Shown: positions 21,031-31,122, counted from the stretch's first letter. The stretch is 64,000 nt of DNA from Aromatoleum petrolei (GCF_017894385.1 NZ_CP059560.1:2604001-2668000); one strand, 5' to 3'. Numbers and translations: made by a program. The notes: a model not told the origin generated them from the letters alone.

Positions 21031-22164
21031 ATGCCCAGCCTGCTGCCCCAACCCGATCCCGAAGGTCTGCTCGAATACTCGGTGGTGTATACCGACCGTG
21101 CGCTCAATCACATGTCGCAGCGCTTCCAGGGCGTCATGCGCGACATCTCGCGCGTGCTGAAAAAGGTGTATGGCGCCGCCGCCGCCGTCGTCGTGCCCGG
21201 CAGCGGCACCTTCGGCATGGAGGCCGTCGCGCGCCAGTTCGCGACCGGCAAGAAATGCCTGGTGATCCGCAATGGCTGGTTCAGCTACCGCTGGACGCAG
21301 ATCTTCGACATGGGCGCCATCCCGTCCGAATGCACCGTGCTGAAGGCGCGACAGGTTGCAGCCGGGGCGCAGGCGCCCTTCGCGCCTGCTCCGATCGCCG
21401 ACGTCGTCGCGGCGATCCGCGAGACCCGGCCCGATCTGGTGTTCGCGCCGCACGTCGAGACCGCGTCGGGGATGATGCTGCCGGACGACTACGTGCGTGC
21501 GGTCGCCGACGCGGTGCGTGAGGTCGGCGGCCTGTTCGTGCTCGACTGCATCGCCTCCGGCACGATCTGGGTGGACATGGCTGCAAGCGGCGTAGACATC
21601 CTCATCAGCGCGCCACAGAAGGGCTGGAGCGCGCCACCGTGCTGCGCCTTGGTGATGCTCGGCGAGCGAGCGCGCGAGCGCATCGAGGCGACCGTCAGCA
21701 CCAGCTTCGCGTGCGATCTGAAGAAGTGGCTGCAGATCATGGAAGCCTACGAGAAGGGCGGCCACGCCTACCACGCGACCATGCCGACCGACGCGCTGAC
21801 CGCGCTGCGCGACGTGATGCTGGAGACCGAGTCCTACGGCTTCGACAAGGTGAAGGCGGAGCAGCAGGAGCTGGGCCGGCGCGTGCGCGCAGTGCTCGCC
21901 GCGCACGGCTTCCCCAGCGTCGCAGCGCCGGGCTTCGAGGCGCCGGGCGTGGTCGTGTGCTACACCGACGACCCCGAGATCCAGTCTGGCCGCAAGTTCA
22001 TCGCCGAAGGCCTGCAGACCGCCGCCGGCGTGCCGCTGCAGTGCGACGAGCCGGCCGACTTCCGCAGCTTCCGCATCGGCCTGTTCGGCCTCGACAAGCT
22101 GCATACGATCGAACGCAGCGTGAAATCGCTGGAACAGGCGCTCGACGCGATCCGCCCCGCATAG
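21031..22164 (+). CDS. Class V aminotransferase (alanine-glyoxylate/serine-pyruvate type)
   Basis: 377 residues, PLP-dependent fold type I. The PLP lysine lies in ISAPQKGWS, the ring-stacking region in PGSGTFGMEAVARQF, and the Asp that holds the pyridine N in LFVLDCIASG. It resembles alanine-glyoxylate or serine-pyruvate aminotransferases; exact substrate cannot be read from sequence. ATG preceded by AGGAA. It is 78 bases after the WD40 gene; a functional link between the two is not evident. Confidence 0.85.
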   Translation: MPSLLPQPDPEGLLEYSVVYTDRALNHMSQRFQGVMRDISRVLKKVYGAAAAVVVPGSGTFGMEAVARQFATGKKCLVIRNGWFSYRWTQIFDMGAIPSECTVLKARQVAAGAQAPFAPAPIADVVAAIRETRPDLVFAPHVETASGMMLPDDYVRAVADAVREVGGLFVLDCIASGTIWVDMAASGVDILISAPQKGWSAPPCCALVMLGERARERIEATVSTSFACDLKKWLQIMEAYEKGGHAYHATMPTDALTALRDVMLETESYGFDKVKAEQQELGRRVRAVLAAHGFPSVAAPGFEAPGVVVCYTDDPEIQSGRKFIAEGLQTAAGVPLQCDEPADFRSFRIGLFGLDKLHTIERSVKSLEQALDAIRPA

Positions 22165-22210
22165 GCGCGGCAAGACGGAACCTACGTCCGCCAGGCGCAC
22201 GGCAGTCTGA

Positions 22211-22240
22211 CCGCGGGAAGCGGTACCAGCCGCTCCCACA
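22211..22240. repeat. REP-like palindromic sequence
   Basis: Contains AGCCGCTCCCAC (22228-22239), identical over 12 bases to one arm of the larger palindrome at 47477-47531, preceded by an imperfect inverse arm GGAAGCGG. It lies in the 186-base gap before the alpha-2-macroglobulin gene. The shared core marks a dispersed REP-type family. Confidence 0.55.
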
Positions 22241-22350
22241 GGAAAGCCCGGTCCAGCCGATCGCGCGATTGCCCTGACGGTCCCTTCCGGCCCGGGGCGC
22301 TTCCCGCGCTCCTCGGTTACAATTCCGACCGCATATAACGGGGGAATGGC

Positions 22351-25300
22351 ATGCGGTTCGGAAAGGCTGGTTCAAGGGGATTCGGCGTTGCGCCGATCGC
22401 GCTCGTCGTCGTTCTGGTGGCGGCGCTTGGCGGCTACTTCCTCGCGACGCGCGAGGAGACCGAAACCGGCAGCGTGCCCTTCGAACTCGTGGACGGCGCC
22501 CCGCGCGACCTCGACGGATCGCCGGCCCTCGCGCTGTCGTTCAGCCTGCCGCTCGACGCCCGCGGCGATCACGACAAGTTTCTCCAGGTGCTGGAGATGC
22601 CCTCTCCCGGCCACGCTGCGGAAGGTTCGTCGGCGGGCGTGCACTATGAAGACGAGGAAGACGGCAGCACGACCTCCGCGGTCAGCAACGCGAGCAGCCG
22701 CGAGGCGGCCGACACGGCGACCGAGGGCGGCAAGCCGGTCGCCGGCGCCTGGGTCGTCGGCGAGAACCCGCGGCTGCTGTTCTTCCCGCACGTCAAGCCG
22801 CAGACCCGCTACGTCGTGCGCGTGATGACCGGTCTGCCGGCGAAGAACGGCAGCAAGCTCGACGCGGAGGCGCGCTTCTCCATCCGCATGGGCACGGTCG
22901 CCCCGGCCTTCTACTTCGCCAGCCGCGGCATGGTCCTGCCCGCCGGGCAGAATGGCGGCCTGCCGGTCACCACCGTGAACGTGCCCGAGGTCGACATCCA
23001 GTTCCTCAAGGTCAAGCCGGAGCGCCTGTCGGAATTCCTCGACCAGGTCGTGGCCGGCCAGGCAACCCGCGATGCGTCCGCCGACACCGAGGACGGCGAC
23101 TCCTACGACGAGGACGCGTACTACTATGGCGACGCGCGCACGCGGCTCAAGGGCGCCGTCGACGGCTGGCAGCTCGACCAGCTGCACCGTCTCACGACCA
23201 GCGCCTTCATCGGCCGCTTCGTCACCGAGCAGAAGCCCGACCGCCGCCGCGTGACCTTCATTCCGGTCGAGGACATCCCGGCGCTGCGCGAACCCGGCGT
23301 GTACGTCGCGGTGATGTCGCAGCCGAACCGCTTCCGCCACGAGTTCCAGACCACCTATTTCTACGTCAGCGATCTCGGCCTGCACGTGCGCCAGTACGCC
23401 GCCGGCGCCGACGCCTGGGTGAGTTCGCTCGCCAGCGGCAAGGCCGTAAGCGGCGCCGAGCTGAGCTGGATCGACGGCGAGGGCAAGACCCTGGCGCGCG
23501 GCGAGACCGACGGCGACGGACGGGCGCAATTCGCCGAACGCCCGAAGGGCGCGCGCGTGCTGACGGCACGCAAGGGCGAGCACCTGTCGCTGATCGCCCT
23601 GAAGGAACCGGCGCTCGACCTCGGCGAATTCGATATCGGCGGCACGCCCTTCGTCCCGGTGCGCCTGTTCGCCTACAGCGGACGCAACCTGTACCGTCCG
23701 GGCGAACGCTTCGACGTGTCGGTGATCGCACGCGATGCCGACGGCCGCCCCGTGCCGCCGCAGCCGATCCAGGCCGCGCTGCGCCGACCGGACGGCAAGC
23801 TGCAATGGACCCGCACGTGGAAGCCGCAGGAACTCGACCCCGGCTACTACACGCAGGCGATCGAACTGCCGGTCGACGCCGCGACCGGCTCGTGGGCGCT
23901 CGAACTGCGCACCGACCCGGCGGCCAGCACGACCGCGGCGGTGATGCGTTTCGGCGCCGAGGAATTCCTGCCCGAGCGCATGAAGCTCGAGCTCACGAGC
24001 AGCGCGGACAGTCTCGCCGACGACGCGAGCTGGCGCATCGACGTGAGCGGGCGCTACCTTTACGGCGCCCCCGCGGCGGGCAATAGCCTGGTCGGCGTCG
24101 TCAACACCGAGCGCAACCGCAATCCGCTGGCGCAGAAACTGCCCGGCTTCGTGTTCGGCGATGCGGACGAGGACACAGTCAAGTCGCGCACCGAGCTGCC
24201 GGAGAATGCGCTCGACGACAATGGCAAGGCGCATATCGAAGTGGATCTCGAGCCGGTCGCGGGGCGGCGCTCGCCCTTCACCGTGCGTGCCACCATCGGC
24301 CTGCTGGAGAGCGGCGGCCGGCCGGTGATCCGCAGCATCGAGCGCGTGCATTGGCCCGCACCGGTGCTGGTCGGCGTGCGCCCGCTGTTCGTCGGCGCCT
24401 ACGCACGCGAAGGCGCCACGGCGGAGTTCGAAGTGGTACGGGCCGATACAGCCGGCACCCTCGCGGCGGGCACCGCACTTCCGGTGCGGCTGTTCCGCGA
24501 GAACCGTAACTATTACTGGCGCTTCGACGACCAGCGCGGCTGGAACTCGGGCTTCACCGAGACCGACGAGCTGGTCATGACGACGCAGGTTTCCATGCCC
24601 GCCGGCGGCCGCGGCAAGCTCGCGCTGCCGGTCAAGTACGGCCGTTACCGGCTGGAAATCCTCGACCCCGAGACGCAGCAGACCGCACGCTACCGCTTCT
24701 ACGCGGGCTGGAGCGCACAGGACGACGAAACGCGGGGTGTGCGCCCCGACCTCGTCGCACTGAAGCTCGACAAGGCGGCCTACGCGGACGGCGACACGGC
24801 GCGCCTGACCATCGCGCCGCCCCACGCCGGCGAGGCGCTCGTGACCGTCGAGGGCAACAGGACGCTGTGGGTGCGTCGGCTCTCGGTCGGCGCCGACGGC
24901 ACGACGATCGACATCCCCGTCGACAAGGAATGGAAGCGCCACGACTTATACGTGTCGGTGATGGTGCTGCGCCCGGGCAGCAGCGGCGAGATGATCACGC
25001 CGGCACGCGCGCTCGGCCTGATCCACCTGCCGCTCGATCGCAGCACGCGCAAGCTCGACGTCGCGCTCGAAGCGCCGCAAAAGATGAAACCCGAACAGCC
25101 GCTGAAGGTGCGCGTGAAGGTACCCGAGGCTAAGGGCCAGAAAGCCATGGTCACGCTGTCCGCGGTCGATGCCGGCATCCTCAACATTACCGCGTTCAAG
25201 AGCCCCGACCCGTTCGCCTTCTTCTTCGCCAGGCTGCGCTACGGCGCCGACGCGCACGACGTGTACGGGCGCTTGATCGAGAAGATGGCCGGCGACAAGG

Positions 25301-27483
25301 GACGGCTCAAGTTCGGCGGCGACGCCGCGCCCAAGCCGACCAAGAGCCTGCCGAAGAAGGTGCGCCTGGTCGATATCTTCAGCGGCCCGGTGGCGCTCGA
25401 CGACCAGGGCGAGGCCGAGATCTCGCTGCCGGTGCCGGACTTCAACGGCAGCCTGCGCCTGATGGCCGTCGCGACCAGCGGCGAGCGCTTCGGCATGCAG
25501 GAGGCCGAGGTCGTCGTCGCCGCGCCGCTCGTCGTCGAACTCGCGACCCCGCGCTTCCTGTCGGTCGGCGACAGCGCGGTGCTCGCACTCGACGTGCAGA
25601 ACCTCTCCGGCGCCGCCCAGGACGTGCGCATCAGCGTGACGAACGGCGACGGCCTCGAAATCCGCGCGGGCGAGCAGCGGATCGCGCTCAAGGACCAGCA
25701 GAAGCGCATCCTGCGCATCCCCATCGAGGCGGGATCGGCGCTGGGGCTCACCGAGCTGCGCGTGCAGGTCGAGAGCGACGCGGCGAAGCTCGACCGCAGC
25801 TTCCCGCTGCAGGTGCAGGCGCCGACACCGCGCCAGTCGGTGCTGAAACGCGTCGCGCTCGCGCCGGGCGAAACGGTGGAAGTGCGCGACGCGGAACTGG
25901 GCGGATTCCTGAAGCCCAGCGTCGCGGCGACCCTGGCGGTATCCGACAAGGCGCCGATCGACGTGCGCAATGCCGTGCGCGGCCTGCTGACCTACCCCTA
26001 CGGCTGCACCGAACAGACGACGAGCACCGCTTACCCGCACGTGTTCATCGACGAGGCGGCCGCGAAGCAGTTCGGCCTCAAGCCCTACACGCCGGCGCAG
26101 CGCGCCGAGATGCTGGAGAAGGCGATCGGGCGGCTGGCCGGGATGCAGGCGCCCAACGGCGGCTTCAGCCTGTGGGGCAACGTCGGCAACTACGAGTACT
26201 GGTTGTCGGCCTACGTCACGAACTTCCTGCTCGACGCACGCGAACAGGGCTTCAACGTCCCGGCCGAGATGGAGAAGCGCGCCGTCGAATTCCTGCTCAA
26301 GGGCCTGCAGGAGGGTGTCGCCGGCCTGCCGCGCGAAGCGGTGAAGTACAGTGCGGATTCGGTATGGACCGACCACCGCTACGCCGGTTCGGGCCGCTTC
26401 GCGGTGCTCGCCTACGGCGCCTACGTGCTCGCGCGCCAGGGCAAGGCGCCGCTCGCGACGCTGCGCCAGCTGCACGAATCGCAGGCCGCGGCGCACTCCG
26501 GACTCGGGCTGGTGCAGCTCGGGATCGCGCTGAAGCTCATGGGCGACGAGGCGCGCGCGACGAGCGCGCTCGAGGCCGGCATGCGCAAGAACCGGCCGGA
26601 CAACTACTGGTGGGGCGACTACGGCAGCAACCTGCGCGACTGGGCGCTGATGTACGTGCTGCTCGAGAAGCACGGCCTCAAACCGGAAGGGCGCGAGAAC
26701 CTCGTGAACCTCGTCGCCGCCGAACTGGACCGCGGCCGCGATTACCACAGCACCCAGGAGAAGCTCGCACTGTTCCTGCTCGGGCGCAGCTTCGTCACCG
26801 GAGAAGGCGGCCGCTGGACGGCCGACGCCGCCAGCGCCGGCAGCACGCAGGCGATCGGCGGCAAGGGCACGCAGTTCCTGTCCCTGTCCGCCGAGGACGT
26901 CGCCGGCGGCGTACGCCTCACCAACACCCATCAGGAAAGGCTCTTCGCCGAACTCAATCTCGCGGGCAACCCCGCGACGATGCCCGCGGCGCGGCGCGAT
27001 GCCTTCGACCTCAGGCGCGAGTGGTACACGCCGGACGGCCAACCGCTCGGCAAGCGGCCGCTGCGCGTCGGCGAGACGCTGATCGTGCGCCTGCGCGTGC
27101 TCACCGCCGGCCGCCACAGCAACGGCCTGGTCGTCGATTACGTGCCGGCGGGGGTCGAGATCGAGAACGCCAACATCGTGCAGGGCGAGCAGTCGGCGAT
27201 CAGCATCGCCGGCATCGACCCGCGCCAGGCGATGCAGGACGCCGCGATCCAGCACGTCGAGTTCCGCGACGACCGCTTCGTCGTTGCCGCGAAACTGCGG
27301 GGCGAGATGAACTTCTTCTATCGCGTGCGCGTTGTCACGCCGGGACGCTTCGTCGTGCCGCCGACCTACGCGGAGGACATGTACCAGCCCTACATCTACG
27401 GCCTGGCCGGGGGCGATGAAACGCTGCAGATCACCGACGGAAGTCATGGCGGAGGCAGCGACGGGGCCGACGGCGGGCAATGA
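22351..27483 (+). CDS. yfhM: Bacterial alpha-2-macroglobulin (YfhM-like)
   Basis: 1710 residues, periplasmic protease trap. The N-terminus has one membrane anchor (about 13-32, APIALVVVLVAALGGYFLA) and no lipobox Cys, unlike the E. coli lipoprotein. MG domains fill the first about 1100 residues. The thioester motif is CTEQ (Cys1219-Gln1222, in YPYGCTEQTTS), followed by the TED helices (RLAGMQAPNGGFSLWG, with a Trp-Gly loop). The stop overlaps the pbpC start as ATGA, the known yfhM-pbpC pairing thought to guard and repair the wall after outer-membrane damage. A GGGGGA ribosome binding site precedes the ATG. Confidence 0.93.
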   Translation: MRFGKAGSRGFGVAPIALVVVLVAALGGYFLATREETETGSVPFELVDGAPRDLDGSPALALSFSLPLDARGDHDKFLQVLEMPSPGHAAEGSSAGVHYEDEEDGSTTSAVSNASSREAADTATEGGKPVAGAWVVGENPRLLFFPHVKPQTRYVVRVMTGLPAKNGSKLDAEARFSIRMGTVAPAFYFASRGMVLPAGQNGGLPVTTVNVPEVDIQFLKVKPERLSEFLDQVVAGQATRDASADTEDGDSYDEDAYYYGDARTRLKGAVDGWQLDQLHRLTTSAFIGRFVTEQKPDRRRVTFIPVEDIPALREPGVYVAVMSQPNRFRHEFQTTYFYVSDLGLHVRQYAAGADAWVSSLASGKAVSGAELSWIDGEGKTLARGETDGDGRAQFAERPKGARVLTARKGEHLSLIALKEPALDLGEFDIGGTPFVPVRLFAYSGRNLYRPGERFDVSVIARDADGRPVPPQPIQAALRRPDGKLQWTRTWKPQELDPGYYTQAIELPVDAATGSWALELRTDPAASTTAAVMRFGAEEFLPERMKLELTSSADSLADDASWRIDVSGRYLYGAPAAGNSLVGVVNTERNRNPLAQKLPGFVFGDADEDTVKSRTELPENALDDNGKAHIEVDLEPVAGRRSPFTVRATIGLLESGGRPVIRSIERVHWPAPVLVGVRPLFVGAYAREGATAEFEVVRADTAGTLAAGTALPVRLFRENRNYYWRFDDQRGWNSGFTETDELVMTTQVSMPAGGRGKLALPVKYGRYRLEILDPETQQTARYRFYAGWSAQDDETRGVRPDLVALKLDKAAYADGDTARLTIAPPHAGEALVTVEGNRTLWVRRLSVGADGTTIDIPVDKEWKRHDLYVSVMVLRPGSSGEMITPARALGLIHLPLDRSTRKLDVALEAPQKMKPEQPLKVRVKVPEAKGQKAMVTLSAVDAGILNITAFKSPDPFAFFFARLRYGADAHDVYGRLIEKMAGDKGRLKFGGDAAPKPTKSLPKKVRLVDIFSGPVALDDQGEAEISLPVPDFNGSLRLMAVATSGERFGMQEAEVVVAAPLVVELATPRFLSVGDSAVLALDVQNLSGAAQDVRISVTNGDGLEIRAGEQRIALKDQQKRILRIPIEAGSALGLTELRVQVESDAAKLDRSFPLQVQAPTPRQSVLKRVALAPGETVEVRDAELGGFLKPSVAATLAVSDKAPIDVRNAVRGLLTYPYGCTEQTTSTAYPHVFIDEAAAKQFGLKPYTPAQRAEMLEKAIGRLAGMQAPNGGFSLWGNVGNYEYWLSAYVTNFLLDAREQGFNVPAEMEKRAVEFLLKGLQEGVAGLPREAVKYSADSVWTDHRYAGSGRFAVLAYGAYVLARQGKAPLATLRQLHESQAAAHSGLGLVQLGIALKLMGDEARATSALEAGMRKNRPDNYWWGDYGSNLRDWALMYVLLEKHGLKPEGRENLVNLVAAELDRGRDYHSTQEKLALFLLGRSFVTGEGGRWTADAASAGSTQAIGGKGTQFLSLSAEDVAGGVRLTNTHQERLFAELNLAGNPATMPAARRDAFDLRREWYTPDGQPLGKRPLRVGETLIVRLRVLTAGRHSNGLVVDYVPAGVEIENANIVQGEQSAISIAGIDPRQAMQDAAIQHVEFRDDRFVVAAKLRGEMNFFYRVRVVTPGRFVVPPTYAEDMYQPYIYGLAGGDETLQITDGSHGGGSDGADGGQ

Positions 27484-29777
27484 GCCGCCGCCTGCGCCTC
27501 GCGCTCGCCGCGGCGCTGACGCTGCTGCTCGTCGCCGACCAGCTCTTCCCGCCGCCCCTGCCGGGGCGCGCGGCGCCGCATGCCCAAGTGGTGCTGGCGC
27601 GCGACGGCACCCCCTTGCGCGCCTTCCCCGACCGCACGCACATCTGGCGCCATCCCGTCCGCCAGGACGAGGTGTCGCCGCGCTACCTCGAGGCGCTGAT
27701 CTCCTACGAGGACCGTTTCTTCCGCTGGCATCCCGGCGTGAATCCGCTCGCGCTGTTGCGCGCTGCGGGGCAGTGGGCGACGAGCGGCCGCGTCGTGTCG
27801 GGCGGCTCCACGCTGACGATGCAGGTCGCACGCATCCTCGATCCGACCCCGCGCACGCTACGCGGCAAGCTGCGCCAGATGGTGCGCGCGCTGCAGCTGG
27901 AACTGCGCCTGTCCAAGCGCGAGATCCTCGAGCTCTACCTCGGCTACGCGCCGATGGGCGGCGTGCTGGAGGGCGTCGAGGCGGCCAGCCGCGCCTATCT
28001 CGGCAAGCCCGCGGCGCGCCTCACGGAAGCGGAGGCCGCGCTGCTGACGGTGCTGCCGCAGGCCCCCTCGCTGCTGCGGCCGGACCGCTACCCCGAGCGC
28101 GCACGGGCTGCGCGCGACAAGGTGCTGGCGCGCATGGCGCGGCACTGGGGCGCGGAACGCGTGCGAGACGCGCGCGAGGAGCCGGTGATCGCGCAGACGG
28201 TGCGCGAACCGCTGCTCGCGCCGCTGTTCGCCGAGCGCTTGCGCCGCGAGCATCCTCGCCGGCCGCGCGTGGAGACGACGCTGGACGCGGGCATGCAGGG
28301 CATGGTCGAACAGCTGCTCGCGTCGCGGCTGTCGGTGCTGCCGCCACGCGTGTCGATGGCCGCACTGGTGGTCGACAACGCGACGCTGGAAGTGCTCGCC
28401 TACGCGGGCTCGGCCGACTTCGGCGACGAGAGCCGCTTCTCGCATGTGGACATGGTGCGCGCGACGCGCTCGCCCGGCTCGACGCTGAAGCCCTTCCTCT
28501 ACGGGCTGGCGCTCGACGAGGGCCTAATCCATTCGGAATCGCTGCTGGCCGACGTGCCGCAGTCCTTCGCGGGCTACCAGCCGGGCAACTTCCAGGCAAA
28601 CTTCAGCGGCCCGGTGAGCGTGTCGCACGCGCTGCAGAAATCGCTGAACGTGCCGGCCGTGGAGGTGCTCGACCGTCTCGGGCCGCAGCGCTTCGTCGCC
28701 CAGCTGCGCCGTGGCGGCCTCAGGCTGGAACTGCCGCGCGGCGCCGTCCCCAACCTCAGCGTCATCCTGGGCGGCGCCGCGACGAGCCTGGAAGGCCTGG
28801 TCGGAGCGTACTCCTCGTTCGCACGCGGCGGCATTGCCGCCCGCCCGCGCTACACGCGCGACGCACCGCTCGAGGAGACGCGCATGATGAGCGCGGGCGC
28901 GGCCTTCATCGTGCGCGACATCCTCGAATCGGGCGGGCCACTCGCGCGCGCGGTCGAAGGCGGCGTCGGCGTACGGCGCGGCATCGCCTTCAAGACCGGC
29001 ACGAGCTTCGGCTTCCGCGACGCCTGGTCGGTCGGCGTCAGCGACCGCCTGACGGTGGGCGTGTGGGTCGGCCGGCCCGACGGCACGCCCAACCCCGGCT
29101 TCTTCGGCGCGAACATCGCCGCGCCGCTGCTGATCGACGTGTTTTCCGCGGTCGACGGCGCGCCGCCCGGGCCGCGCGTTCCGCCCGCGGGCGTTACGCT
29201 GGCGAAGATCTGCTGGCCGCTGGGCACCCGTAGCGATGACCTGCCAGCCGGGCTGTGCCACGAGCAGCGCACCGCCTGGATCCTCAACGGCGCCGCACCG
29301 CCGACCCTTCCCGACCGCCTGCGCGGCGGCGCGGCGCGCTACACGGATCACCGCGACGCGGACAGCGGCCTGCGGGTGCGTGCCGGCTGCGCCGCCGGCG
29401 AGATGCGCGCCGTGGAGATGGCGCGCTGGCCCGCCGCGCTCGAACCGTGGCTGGACAGCGCAACGCGCCAGCACGCGCTGCCCCCCGCATGGGCGCCGGC
29501 GTGCAAGGATGCCGTCGCCCCCGAGGCGGGACTGAAGATCGTCGGCGTCAGCGAGGGGGAAACGATACGCCGCGCCGGCACCGGCCCGGCGCCCGAACTT
29601 CGGCTCGAAGCGCGCGGCGGGCAGGACGCCCTGACCTGGCTGGTAAACGGCGTGCACGTCGGGCGCGTGGCGGCGGGCCGGACGCTGCTGCGGAAATTCC
29701 CCGTCGCGGGCCCGTACCGGATTACCGCGATGGACGACGCGGGCCGCTTCGACAGCGTGGAGATCAGCGTCCGCTAG
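27480..29777 (+). CDS. pbpC: Penicillin-binding protein 1C
   Basis: 765 residues, bifunctional peptidoglycan synthase. N-terminal membrane anchor, GT51 glycosyltransferase with catalytic Glu77 in SYEDRFF and SGGSTLTMQVARIL. The transpeptidase domain has S334-T-L-K337 and the KTGT motif in AFKTGTSFGF. A C-terminal BiPBP domain (about 680-765, LTWLVNGVHVGRVAAG) marks the PBP1C subfamily. Translationally coupled to the alpha-2-macroglobulin gene. Confidence 0.95.
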   Translation: MSRRLRLALAAALTLLLVADQLFPPPLPGRAAPHAQVVLARDGTPLRAFPDRTHIWRHPVRQDEVSPRYLEALISYEDRFFRWHPGVNPLALLRAAGQWATSGRVVSGGSTLTMQVARILDPTPRTLRGKLRQMVRALQLELRLSKREILELYLGYAPMGGVLEGVEAASRAYLGKPAARLTEAEAALLTVLPQAPSLLRPDRYPERARAARDKVLARMARHWGAERVRDAREEPVIAQTVREPLLAPLFAERLRREHPRRPRVETTLDAGMQGMVEQLLASRLSVLPPRVSMAALVVDNATLEVLAYAGSADFGDESRFSHVDMVRATRSPGSTLKPFLYGLALDEGLIHSESLLADVPQSFAGYQPGNFQANFSGPVSVSHALQKSLNVPAVEVLDRLGPQRFVAQLRRGGLRLELPRGAVPNLSVILGGAATSLEGLVGAYSSFARGGIAARPRYTRDAPLEETRMMSAGAAFIVRDILESGGPLARAVEGGVGVRRGIAFKTGTSFGFRDAWSVGVSDRLTVGVWVGRPDGTPNPGFFGANIAAPLLIDVFSAVDGAPPGPRVPPAGVTLAKICWPLGTRSDDLPAGLCHEQRTAWILNGAAPPTLPDRLRGGAARYTDHRDADSGLRVRAGCAAGEMRAVEMARWPAALEPWLDSATRQHALPPAWAPACKDAVAPEAGLKIVGVSEGETIRRAGTGPAPELRLEARGGQDALTWLVNGVHVGRVAAGRTLLRKFPVAGPYRITAMDDAGRFDSVEISVR

Positions 29778-29784
29778 CGCCGAA

Positions 29785-31035
29785 TCAGCCGTGCGCGCGC
29801 TGCGCGAAGTACGCGAGGTTCATGCGCGGATTGAGGTATTCGACGACTTCGCGCGGCAAGGTGCGCGGCTTCAGCACGGCGTCGATCGTGACCTCGTCGG
29901 AGTCGACCAGGCTCAGCACTAGCGCGTCGCGCCGCGGCACGCCCGGCTCGTACACCAGCACCGTCGGCTTGAGCGTGTTGCCCGGCGTGACCGCGACGAC
30001 GATCGCGATCGAGCCGGTCGACAGGCGCACGAAGGAGCCGGGCGGATAGACCCCCAGCTCCTTGATGAAGGCCGACAGCATGAAGGCATCGAAATGCGCC
30101 GACTCGCGCGCAAACATCTGCGACAGCGCCTCGGCCGGCGTCATCGCTTCGGCGAGCGAGGGCGGGTTGCACAGATTGTCGTAGCGATTCGCGATCGCGA
30201 CCATGCGCGCAAGCGGGTTGATGTCTGGACCCTTGCGCCCCGCGGGAAAACCGCTGCCGTCGACGCTCTCGTGGTGGTCGCGGATGATCGCACGCACCGG
30301 CGGCACCACGTGCTTGCCGACGATCTGCAGGCCGTATTCGCCATGCAGCCGGTAGAGCGACTCCTCCGGCCGCGTGCGCTCCTTCGCGCGCAGCACGATC
30401 GGGCTGATGCGGCTCGCGCCGATGTCGTGCAGCAGCGCGCCCATGCCGGCGGCCTCGAAGACCTCCCGCTTGAGGCCCAGCCCCTTCGCGAGGATCATCG
30501 TCAGGATCATCACGTTGAGGGAATGCTGGTGGGTCGCGTCGTCGCGCTTGCGCGAGGCGACCAGCATCACGGTTGCGCCGGCGTCCTCTAGGAAGGTGGA
30601 GGCGAGATCCCCGACCATCGCTCCGGCCTGCGCGGTCGCAGCCGCCGGGTCGCGCATGAGGTCGGCGAGGAGGTTTCGGGTCGAGTCCACGCAGCTGCCA
30701 TAGGCCTTCTCGCAGCTCTGGATGCGTTCGCGGTGCTCCAGCATGCGCGCAACACGCTGGCGCTTGGCCTCGACCTGCGCGGCGTCCTCGGGCTCGTGAA
30801 CGGCCACCGGCGGCGCGGGCGGGGCACTTCCGGGCTGCAGGGGTTCGGCCTCGGAGCGTGCCGGGTCGTAGGCGATCTTGCGCAGACCCAGTTCGCGCAA
30901 GGTCGCGAGCTGCTTCTCGCTGGTGATGCGAAAGGAATTGACCATGAAGGGATGGTCGAGCCAAGGCAGGTCCAGCGACACAAACATGCCGACCTGCAGT
31001 TGCTCGATACCGACCTTCGGGAGGGAGTCCGACAT
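29785..31035 (-). CDS. HD-GYP-type cyclic di-GMP phosphodiesterase with DUF3391 N-terminus
   Basis: 416 residues. N-terminal DUF3391-like domain (about 5-60, KVGIEQLQVGMFVSLDLPW), linker, then an HD-GYP domain. Metal-site residues are present: H203-D204 (LLHDIGASRI), H231 and H254-H255. Two signature positions differ: HDIGK is HDIGA, and the name-giving GYP is GFP (DGSGFP, 259-264). It probably still hydrolyses c-di-GMP, but reduced or altered activity is possible. Convergent with pbpC with a seven-base gap, and downstream of tpx behind strong hairpins. Confidence 0.85.
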   Translation of the reverse strand: MSDSLPKVGIEQLQVGMFVSLDLPWLDHPFMVNSFRITSEKQLATLRELGLRKIAYDPARSEAEPLQPGSAPPAPPVAVHEPEDAAQVEAKRQRVARMLEHRERIQSCEKAYGSCVDSTRNLLADLMRDPAAATAQAGAMVGDLASTFLEDAGATVMLVASRKRDDATHQHSLNVMILTMILAKGLGLKREVFEAAGMGALLHDIGASRISPIVLRAKERTRPEESLYRLHGEYGLQIVGKHVVPPVRAIIRDHHESVDGSGFPAGRKGPDINPLARMVAIANRYDNLCNPPSLAEAMTPAEALSQMFARESAHFDAFMLSAFIKELGVYPPGSFVRLSTGSIAIVVAVTPGNTLKPTVLVYEPGVPRRDALVLSLVDSDEVTIDAVLKPRTLPREVVEYLNPRMNLAYFAQRAHG

Positions 31036-31083
31036 CTCGTTACATCGAGCTACGGATGGGGGAACGGCTGTTGCGCCAGCCGG

Positions 31084-31118
31084 ATGCGGGGCGGCGTGCG
31101 ACCGCACGCGCCCCGCAT
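31084..31118 (-). terminator. Long GC hairpin between tpx and the HD-GYP gene
   Basis: ATGCGGGGC/GCCCCGCAT outer stem enclosing a second CGTGCG/CGCACG stem. It lies in the 119-base gap between the tpx stop and the HD-GYP start, beyond the hairpin at 31123-31144. Either a backup terminator or part of the HD-GYP leader. Confidence 0.45.
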
Positions 31119-31122
31119 GATA

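Noticed and set aside
22372..24942. Long minus-strand frame opposite the alpha-2-macroglobulin gene
   Set aside because: Composition is that of a reverse-strand shadow and the sense protein is a clear family member.
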